Below, one piece after another: positions 1-5,077 of a stretch of 6,062 bases of DNA. The DNA is taken from positions 1-6,062 of the forward strand of contig CAZWNV010000183.1 of NCBI GenBank assembly GCA_964635265.1, written 5' to 3'. This DNA comes from M55B175 sp964635265. Lineage in GTDB: Bacteria; Desulfobacterota; Desulfobacteria; Desulfobacterales; Desulfosalsimonadaceae. Every line of letters starts with the position of its first letter. Positions within the stretch are counted from its first letter, which is position 1. The position numbers were made by a program, and so were the translations under genes. A model generated the notes under the pieces. That model saw nothing but the letters and a program-made list of their open reading frames with translations. It was not told where the DNA came from and searched no databases.

Positions 1-2049
1 TTCCATATCGTCCTTATCACCAGGGATACTACAAACATTGATTTCGCTGAATTCGTCGCCAAAAGGCTTTGTTTCATATTGTCGCAGCAGGAGTTGAAGT
101 TCAGCTATGACGAGGTCAAGCGCTATTGCAGGCTTGCGGGTTTTCATCCCTCTGAGAAAGAGCTCGTTGAAATCAGCGATTACACAGACGGCTGCATCTC
201 CCTCGTATACTTGATCCTGCTCGGCTTGGAAAACAACACGCCGGTGGGCTTGAACACAACTATATATGAGCTTGTGCAGAGAAATCTCTACGATGTCTAT
301 GATGATAACATCCGTCGGTTCCTGTTAAAAATTGCCGTTATGGACAGCTTTACGCCGGAACAGGCCGCATTTGTATCACAGGAAAAAAATGCGGAAAACC
401 TGCTGAGAAAACTCTACAGGGAAAACGCATTCATTACCCGGGATGACGCTGCAGGAAGCTATATCATCCATACTGTTTTTCTCGATTATTTAAGGACAAA
501 GCAGAATGACGATAGCGAGTTGCGAGAGCTTTACTGGCGGCTGGGACAGTGGCACCTGAAACAAAAGGAATATAAGGCCGCCTACAAATACTTCTACCTT
601 GCCGGAGAGAAAGAATATATCATTTCACTTTTAAATGATAATGTCCATATCACAAATGATTTTGCCATTTTTGAGGGTTCCTATGAAATGTTTGCAGCCA
701 TGTCCCGTGATGTGCTTTTTAAGTATCCCCTGGCATACCTGCAATACATTGGCATGCTGCTGTTAAGCGGCGATACGGAGGCAGCCGCAGATGGCGCAAA
801 CCGGCTGGACGAACTCCAGGAATTCTATATACATGCCAAAACCATTCCTTCAGCCCGGAAAAAGTGTATCCTTGCAGAAATAAACGTTATCCGTATTTTC
901 GCCGCATTCAACGATGACCAAAAAATGATTGCCTGCAGCAATGAGGCGCTTCGTCTTCTGGAGGGCGGCCGTTCCTGCCTGATAAAGAGGGAAAGCGAGT
1001 TTACTTTCGGCTGCCCCCATTTCCTTTATGCTTACTACAGGGAGCCGGGCGAATTGAAGCCGACCGTGGATCGAATAATAAACGGCTTCCCGGATTTTGC
1101 GAAAATTGCCGATGGATGCGGTACAGGCTGCGAATATGCGGCTCTGGCCGAATACGCGCTTGAAACCGGCAACCGGGAGCAAGCCGAGTGGAATGCGTAT
1201 AAAGCCCTCTACAAGGCAAAACCATTTGAGCAGACCGACATCATCATATGTGCCCATTTTGCCCTCATCCGCTTATACATCCTGCAGGGCAAAACAGCGG
1301 AGTCTATAGCACTTTTAAGCCAGCTCCGAAAACATGTGGAAAAAGAAAGCAGCGCCATTTACAACACGACCCTTGAGATGTGCGAAGGCTATGTTTTCGG
1401 GTGCCTGGGACAGATTGAGAAAATCCCGGTTTGGTTGCAGGAAGGCGATATCTCCCTCGCTGATCTTCTCTACCAGGGCATTGCTTTCAATTGCATTATC
1501 CACGGCAAGGCGGTACTGCTTTCCAGAAATGATTTGGAGCTTGAGATGCTTGCCGAAACCTTCATGCGGCATTTTTCCGTCTTCGGCAACCAGCTGGGTT
1601 TTATCCATAACCATATCTTTGCGGCAGCCGCGAAAAGCCGGTTGTACGGCATGGCAGCGGGCCGGCAATCGCTTTATCAAGCCATTGATATCGCTGAGAA
1701 GGACAACATTATCCTGCCCTTTGCGGAGAGTGCGCACGCCATTTTTACTCTTTTAAAGACGATATACGACAAGGGCAAAAGAGATGACTATATGAAGGCA
1801 GTCATTGCTTGCAGCGAACAATATATGGAGAGCCTCAATGGGTTTCCGCAGAGCACATTCTCCCTGTCTGCCAGAGAATGTGAAGTCCTGGAACTTGCTG
1901 CGGAAGGGCTGAAGCGAGATCAGATTGCAGACAGGCTCATAGTCTCTACAGGCACGGTGAGGACCCATCTCAGAAACATTTATCAAAAACTGGAGGTCGG
2001 AAGTAGAATTGAAGCCGTCAGAAAAGCGGAAAAATTGAACCTTCTCTGA
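1..2049 (+). CDS. MalT-like STAND/LuxR-family transcriptional regulator, 5'-truncated by the window edge
   Basis: The reading frame is open from base 1, so the gene starts upstream; 682 residues and the TGA stop are visible. The first visible residues (HIVLITRDTTNIDF) resemble the end of the NTPase core in MalT-type STAND regulators, where a hydrophobic strand is followed by S/T-R. The P-loop itself is off the window. Next comes a TDGCISLVYLILLGL helix (usually TEGW...L in the family) and a winged-helix-like segment at about visible residues 107-166, ending YIIHTVFLDYLR. A long helical, TPR/SUPR-like sensor region follows (about 176-616). The C-terminus (620-682) is a GerE/LuxR DNA-binding domain with the consensus pattern LSARECEVLELAAEG...QIADRL...TGTVRTHLRNIYQKL. 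Family members are ATP-dependent, ligand-activated cytoplasmic activators. The ligand cannot be read from the sequence. A TTG at 79 is not a credible start because homology continues upstream of it. A terminator follows the gene, so it is probably transcribed separately from the downstream operon, which it might regulate. Confidence 0.9.
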   Translation, partial: FHIVLITRDTTNIDFAEFVAKRLCFILSQQELKFSYDEVKRYCRLAGFHPSEKELVEISDYTDGCISLVYLILLGLENNTPVGLNTTIYELVQRNLYDVYDDNIRRFLLKIAVMDSFTPEQAAFVSQEKNAENLLRKLYRENAFITRDDAAGSYIIHTVFLDYLRTKQNDDSELRELYWRLGQWHLKQKEYKAAYKYFYLAGEKEYIISLLNDNVHITNDFAIFEGSYEMFAAMSRDVLFKYPLAYLQYIGMLLLSGDTEAAADGANRLDELQEFYIHAKTIPSARKKCILAEINVIRIFAAFNDDQKMIACSNEALRLLEGGRSCLIKRESEFTFGCPHFLYAYYREPGELKPTVDRIINGFPDFAKIADGCGTGCEYAALAEYALETGNREQAEWNAYKALYKAKPFEQTDIIICAHFALIRLYILQGKTAESIALLSQLRKHVEKESSAIYNTTLEMCEGYVFGCLGQIEKIPVWLQEGDISLADLLYQGIAFNCIIHGKAVLLSRNDLELEMLAETFMRHFSVFGNQLGFIHNHIFAAAAKSRLYGMAAGRQSLYQAIDIAEKDNIILPFAESAHAIFTLLKTIYDKGKRDDYMKAVIACSEQYMESLNGFPQSTFSLSARECEVLELAAEGLKRDQIADRLIVSTGTVRTHLRNIYQKLEVGSRIEAVRKAEKLNLL

Positions 2050-2070
2050 TTTTTATCCCAAAAATACGTC

Positions 2071-2089
2071 GTTCGGCAGATACCCGAAT
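2071..2089. repeat. Small imperfect inverted repeat between regulator and terminator
   Basis: TTCGG (2072-2076) and CCGAA (2084-2088) are perfect inverted arms around a 7-nt loop, with a possible G-T wobble pair outside (2071/2089). It sits between the regulator stop codon and the terminator. It could be an operator-like dyad or a minor mRNA hairpin. The arms are short enough to occur by chance. Confidence 0.25.
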
Positions 2090-2094
2090 CCATT

Positions 2095-2132
2095 AAAATC
2101 CTCTATACAATTTTGCTATGGAGGATTTTTTT
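2095..2132 (+). terminator. Rho-independent terminator of the LuxR-family regulator gene
   Basis: The left arm AAAATCCTCTATA (2095-2107) pairs with TATGGAGGATTTT (2117-2129). This gives a 13-bp stem with a single G-T wobble and a 9-nt loop (2108-2116). An uninterrupted run of seven T bases (2126-2132) forms the end of the stem and the tail. The structure lies 45 nt after the regulator stop and is a convincing intrinsic terminator. It covers the ATG at 2118, so that codon is very unlikely to be a real start for the next gene. The stem is AT-rich at its base with only a short A-run on the left, so strong bidirectional activity is not expected. Confidence 0.85.
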
Positions 2133-2157
2133 GTGTCCAAAGGCGGACTGCAAGCTG

Positions 2158-2164
2158 AAAGGAG
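2158..2164 (+). promoter_or_regulatory. Ribosome binding site deciding the DUF2442 gene start
   Basis: AAAGGAG ends at 2164. It lies 10 nt before ATG 2175 but only 1 nt before the in-frame ATG 2166, which is too close for initiation. This favours 2175 as the start. A rival GGAGG (2120-2124) sits 8 nt before an in-frame GTG at 2133, but it is buried in the terminator stem. Confidence 0.6.
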
Positions 2165-2174
2165 CATGGATGGC

Positions 2175-2435
2175 ATGAGCAAGATCCGCAATGTTACGGC
2201 CAATGATGACTATACCCTGTTCATTGAATTCGAGCATGGCAACAAGATTATCTTCAATATGAGGCCTCTCATCAAAACCATGGCCTTTTATAGTCTGAAC
2301 AATCTTGACTGTTTCAAGAATATAACGCTGGAGGAAAAGGCAATCCGCTGGCCGGACGTGAAAAAACCAGGGCAGCCCCCGATGCCTGTGCGCCTGACGG
2401 TGGACAATATTTTGTTTGCCATCCGGGGTGGGTAA
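2175..2435 (+). CDS. DUF2442 domain-containing small protein
   Basis: An 86-residue protein from ATG 2175 (MSKIRNVTANDDY...). The sequence has the DUF2442 pattern: an N-terminal strand pair 'V..ndDYTLFIEFEHGN', then 'FNMRPLI', a 'FYSLNNLDCFKN' segment, and the hallmark 'IRWPD' after the third strand. The C-terminal part 'RLTVDNILFAIRGG' also appears in some family members. No signal peptide or membrane segment is seen, so it is probably cytosolic. The biochemical function of DUF2442 is not established; some members lie next to DUF4160 proteins in toxin-antitoxin-like pairs, but no such partner is visible here. An in-frame extension to ATG 2118 would add 19 residues but begins inside the terminator hairpin, and its sequence does not look like the family. 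ATG 2166 and GTG 2133 remain possible starts. The TPR-barrel gene follows after 36 nt on the same strand, suggesting cotranscription. Confidence 0.8.
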   Translation: MSKIRNVTANDDYTLFIEFEHGNKIIFNMRPLIKTMAFYSLNNLDCFKNITLEEKAIRWPDVKKPGQPPMPVRLTVDNILFAIRGG

Positions 2436-2461
2436 AGGATTGTAAAGAAAACGTGATGATC

Positions 2462-2468
2462 AAGGAGG
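2462..2468 (+). promoter_or_regulatory. Strong Shine-Dalgarno of the TPR-barrel gene
   Basis: AAGGAGG is nearly a full complement of the 16S rRNA 3' end. Only 3 nt separate it from ATG 2472, shorter than the usual 5-9. No other in-frame start nearby preserves the signal peptide, so 2472 is kept. Confidence 0.7.
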
Positions 2469-2471
2469 ATT

Positions 2472-3992
2472 ATGCGTAAACAAGGCTTGTCCGTTTTTCT
2501 TCTTTTTTGTCTTTTGGCTGCGGGGCTGCCGGCTATGGCAAAGGATGCCCGGAGCAACGCCCGGATTCTGTTCGATTTGGGCGTTTTTGCCTATGAAAGC
2601 GAGGACTATGAGGCTGCGGAAGATCATTTGAAAAAGGCTTTGTCGCTAGACCCTGAAAACGTCCATTTCAATTATTTTTTAGGAAAAACATATCTTCGTA
2701 TCGGCCATTACAACCAGGCGGCGCTTTATCTGAATAATGCCCGGGCAGCTTTTGATAAATTGCCTGACCGCCGCCGGGCGGAAGAATTGCCTGATTTGGA
2801 GTACCATGAGGCTTATGCGGACTATAAACGAAAAAACTATGCCAGGGCATACCAAAAGTTTCGGAAAGTCACCGCGGATCAACCAGGCAATGCCCTGGCT
2901 GTTTATTACGCCGGCATGTCAATGTATAAGCTGCAAAAATTCGGGCAGGCTCTGAAGCATTTGAAGGCCGCCGCCAATACCGATACTTCGGTAAAATACA
3001 ACGCTTTGTACTACTGCGGCATGTGTTTTTTAAATATGTATTACTTGGAAACAGCAGAAAAGACATTTCTCTCCGTTCAGAAAAATGGGGAGAATCCTAC
3101 ACTCCGGCAGGCGGCTGAAAAACAATTGGCAATTCTTCGCGAGCTTCGCCGGCAAAACCGGCGTTATGCCCTAAAAGCCAAAATCGGCTGGGAATATGAC
3201 GACAATGAAGTTTTGGAGCCGATTGACAACAATGACATTTACGCCGAGGAAGCTGATCACATTTTTAGTCTATACCTCTACGGAGCCTACGATGTGATTC
3301 ACAGACCCAATTTTACGGCCGGTGCCAGCTATGGGCATTATCAAACCTGGCACGCGGACTTCGAAACCCTTGATATCACCGGCAGCCTGCTGGACCTGTA
3401 TGCCAGGTACCGCTGGGGCGACTATACATTCGGTATCTCTTATAACCCGGACTATTACTGGCTTGACGACGATAGCTATCTGCAGCGCCATGAGATAACA
3501 GCCACCATCAGTCGGATTTTTGGCAATCTGCTGACGGAATTTGCATTTACTTACCAGCGCGACAACAACATCTACGAATCAGCACGGGACGGTTACGCCA
3601 ATGAAGGTTTTCTTCGTTGCCTCTACTCCCTGCCGGAGGAGTTGGGAAGCTTGCGCGCGGGTATCGGTTATGAAGAGAATATGGCGGACAGCGAGGACTA
3701 TGACTATGAGCTGCTTACTTTTGAATTAGCCTACTGCAGGGACCTTTGGTGGGATCTCGGGCTGAATCTTTGTGGCGAATACGAGTTAAAAGACTATGAT
3801 CATCCCCATTCGTTCCTTGGCCAGCGGCGGGAGGATAATCGCTATATTGTGAATTTTCTTTTGTCCCGCGATCTCAGAAAAGATTTACTGACAGTCAATC
3901 TGGGCTATGAATACACATTAAACGATTGCAACATCGATCAATATGAATACGAAAGCAATGCCGTCAAGCTTTTTTTGACAATGGAATTATAA
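2472..3992 (+). CDS. Secreted TPR protein with C-terminal outer-membrane beta-barrel (Slam/DUF560-like architecture)
   Basis: A 506-residue protein. Residues 1-23 form a classic Sec signal peptide: basic MRKQ, a hydrophobic LSVFLLFCLLAAGL core, and a predicted cut after AMA (A23/K24). Residues about 29-225 hold five TPR-like units, e.g. LGVFAYESEDYEAAEDHLKKAL ending in the typical 'SLDPEN', then units starting near 66, 106, 140 and 176. After a basic linker (LRRQNRR), residues 232-506 change to alternating hydrophobic/aromatic strands separated by acidic loops (DDNEVLEPIDNND, WLDDDSY, ADSEDYDYE, DYDHPHS), as in an outer-membrane barrel. The last strand, NAVKLFLTMEL, alternates like a BAM beta-signal but ends in Leu instead of Phe. 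Periplasmic TPRs plus a C-terminal barrel of about 275 residues is the plan of Slam (DUF560) outer-membrane translocators, and of some exopolysaccharide or assembly factors. Membership of a specific family cannot be confirmed by eye. The mature protein has a CGMC motif (182-185) and further cysteines in the barrel part. The FecR-domain gene follows after 16 nt. Confidence 0.8.
   Translation: MRKQGLSVFLLFCLLAAGLPAMAKDARSNARILFDLGVFAYESEDYEAAEDHLKKALSLDPENVHFNYFLGKTYLRIGHYNQAALYLNNARAAFDKLPDRRRAEELPDLEYHEAYADYKRKNYARAYQKFRKVTADQPGNALAVYYAGMSMYKLQKFGQALKHLKAAANTDTSVKYNALYYCGMCFLNMYYLETAEKTFLSVQKNGENPTLRQAAEKQLAILRELRRQNRRYALKAKIGWEYDDNEVLEPIDNNDIYAEEADHIFSLYLYGAYDVIHRPNFTAGASYGHYQTWHADFETLDITGSLLDLYARYRWGDYTFGISYNPDYYWLDDDSYLQRHEITATISRIFGNLLTEFAFTYQRDNNIYESARDGYANEGFLRCLYSLPEELGSLRAGIGYEENMADSEDYDYELLTFELAYCRDLWWDLGLNLCGEYELKDYDHPHSFLGQRREDNRYIVNFLLSRDLRKDLLTVNLGYEYTLNDCNIDQYEYESNAVKLFLTMEL
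3147..3163 (+). repeat. GC-rich hairpin at the TPR/barrel domain junction
   Basis: CGCCGG (3147-3152) and CCGGCG (3158-3163) are perfect inverted arms around the 5-nt loop CAAAA. The hairpin lies inside the TPR-barrel gene and encodes the Arg-rich linker (residues 226-231), exactly between the last TPR and the first barrel strand. There is no T-tract, so it is not a terminator. It may simply reflect Arg codons. Confidence 0.4.
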
Positions 3993-3996
3993 ATAC

Positions 3997-4001
3997 AGGA
4001 G
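3997..4001 (+). promoter_or_regulatory. Ribosome binding site of the FecR-domain gene
   Basis: AGGAG lies 7 nt before ATG 4009, an ideal spacing. An ATG at 4004 is in a different frame from the FecR coding frame and is not used for it. The site is only 4 nt after the stop of the TPR-barrel gene, so translation of the two genes may be coupled. Confidence 0.75.
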
Positions 4002-4008
4002 TGATGGG

Positions 4009-4989
4009 ATGAAACCAGCTATCACAGATTGTTCCGGTTTCCGGCTGCCAGCAAGTCTGCTGCTGGTAGCACTGATGATACTCATGATCCGCCCGGCCCA
4101 TTCCGACCAAAGACATATTCCGGAAGATATCAAAATAAAAACCAGGTACAAGAAAGCAACCGGCAAACCCGTAGGAATGGTCACCCAGGTAAAGGGAAAG
4201 GCGGTTATCCGGCATGCCGCAGAGGAACATGTCTATCAGGCAAAAAACGGCGTGCCGATTTATAATAAAGACCGGCTTTTTACACGAGAAGACAGCCGCC
4301 TACAGCTTTTACTGAAAGATGGCAGCCGTATTCTACTGGCTCCGGAAAGCCAGTTGGTTATTGATAAAAACTGGCAAATAGCGCGGGGTACGGTTTCCTT
4401 TATCCGCATGCTGGCCGGTAAAGCCCGGTTCATGGTGAAAAAAGACTCCGAGCACAAAAATTCCCGCTTTAATGTGAAAACCCGATCCGCTCTAATAACT
4501 GTTCAGGGCTCGGACTTTATCGTGGAAGTCATCCAACAGGGTAATAAAACCGTCATTTCAGCCTTGGGAGACACCGTCCTGGAAATCAACGATCCGGCGC
4601 ATCCGCTGCAGGAGCCGGTTGTCGTTACCTCTTTTCAGCAGTTGATGACGATCATAGGTGAGGTGATCGGCAATCCGGAGGACATCCCTGAGGAGGAAAT
4701 CAGACAGAAGCTTGAAGAACTTGGCCTGATGGCACCTCCCGACGGTTCAGGCGGCCCTGTCGACGGTGAAGCCCCGCCTGACGGAGGGCCTGAACCGCCA
4801 TGGTCAGAAGGGCTTGTTGATCCATCATTGCCGTTTCTTTCGTCAGGGGGGCCGACCAACCCGCTGCCGCCGCCGATCGACGATCCCGGACCGGATGATA
4901 CCAATAACGACGATCCAAGTGATGAAATAAAACCACCGGCACCTTTTCCAACATTGCCCGATCTGCCTGCGCATCCAAATAAAGAATAA
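4009..4989 (+). CDS. Secreted FecR-domain protein with Pro/Gly/Asp-rich C-terminal tail
   Basis: A 326-residue protein. An N-terminal signal peptide (hydrophobic LPASLLLVALMILMI at 13-27) has a likely cut after AHS (S32/D33); no lipobox Cys is present. A segment at about 55-84 (VGMVTQVKGKAVIRH...VPIYNKD) leads into a FecR domain spanning about 85-193. Its signature features are DRLFTREDSRLQLLLKDGS (the D-x-v-x-T...S-r-l-x-l-x-DGS pattern), then LAPESQLVI, a 'GTVSFIRMLAGKARFMV' stretch, and ALITVQGSDFIVEV, which matches the family's A.V.GT.F.V element with GSD for GTE/D. In classical FecR the domain is a periplasmic sensor attached to a cytoplasmic anti-sigma helix. Here a signal peptide replaces that part and no sigma-factor gene is visible, so a secreted structural or binding role is more likely. 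Residues 242-326 are low-complexity (PPDGSGG, PPPIDDPGPDD), probably a disordered surface or wall-spanning tail. Tandem stops TAATGA end the gene. It is probably cotranscribed with the TPR-barrel gene. Confidence 0.85.
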   Translation: MKPAITDCSGFRLPASLLLVALMILMIRPAHSDQRHIPEDIKIKTRYKKATGKPVGMVTQVKGKAVIRHAAEEHVYQAKNGVPIYNKDRLFTREDSRLQLLLKDGSRILLAPESQLVIDKNWQIARGTVSFIRMLAGKARFMVKKDSEHKNSRFNVKTRSALITVQGSDFIVEVIQQGNKTVISALGDTVLEINDPAHPLQEPVVVTSFQQLMTIIGEVIGNPEDIPEEEIRQKLEELGLMAPPDGSGGPVDGEAPPDGGPEPPWSEGLVDPSLPFLSSGGPTNPLPPPIDDPGPDDTNNDDPSDEIKPPAPFPTLPDLPAHPNKE

Positions 4990-4995
4990 TGACAA

Positions 4996-5019
4996 TAAAA
5001 AGCCTTTTTATGCCGGCAT
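4996..5019. repeat. Two abutting palindromes after the FecR-domain gene
   Basis: TAAAAAG (4996-5002) and CTTTTTA (5004-5010) are perfect inverted arms around one base. They share base 5010 with a perfect 10-bp palindrome, ATGCCGGCAT (5010-5019). The first has too small a loop and too few G-C pairs to be a standard terminator, though its T5 run could allow weak termination. The second could be an operator half or a chance palindrome. Confidence 0.35.
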
Positions 5020-5063
5020 TCTACAAACCTGCATAAGCAGTAAAAAAAAAGGGAACAGAGAGC

Positions 5064-5068
5064 AGGAG
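5064..5068 (+). promoter_or_regulatory. Ribosome binding site of the beta-helix gene
   Basis: AGGAG lies 9 nt before ATG 5078. The codons that follow the ATG (MKKTVPIS) form a textbook signal-peptide start, which confirms the choice. Confidence 0.75.
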
Positions 5069-5077
5069 ACAGCCTTT

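Larger units (their letters stand above)
4990..5077 (+). other. Intergenic spacer with no gene; holds two small palindromes and an A-tract
   Basis: The 88-nt gap between the FecR-domain and beta-helix genes contains an AT-rich inverted repeat, an adjoining GC-centred palindrome, an A9 run (5042-5050), and the ribosome site of the next gene. No convincing -35/-10 promoter pair was seen. The inverted repeats lack a terminator-like T-tail beyond the stem, so read-through into the beta-helix gene is plausible. Confidence 0.6.

Noticed and set aside
79..81. TTG as the start codon of the LuxR-family regulator
   Set aside because: The frame is open to base 1, and the 26 residues upstream of the TTG match the expected end of the STAND NTPase core. 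There is no Shine-Dalgarno before it.
850..1257. Minus-strand frame of 135 codons within the regulator gene
   Set aside because: It lies wholly opposite the regulator's helical sensor region and shows no family motif.
2106..2111. TACAAT as a -10 element for the DUF2442 operon
   Set aside because: No -35-like hexamer lies 16-18 nt upstream, and the bases fall in the arm and loop of the terminator hairpin.
3975..3993. TTGACA followed by TATAAA as a promoter for the FecR-domain gene
   Set aside because: The two hexamers are only 7 nt apart, far short of the 16-18 nt needed. The first lies in the coding end of the TPR-barrel gene.
4635..4904. Minus-strand frame of 89 codons opposite the FecR tail
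   Set aside because: It is a Gly/Ser/Pro-rich shadow of the low-complexity tail on the other strand, with no plausible ribosome site or family signature.
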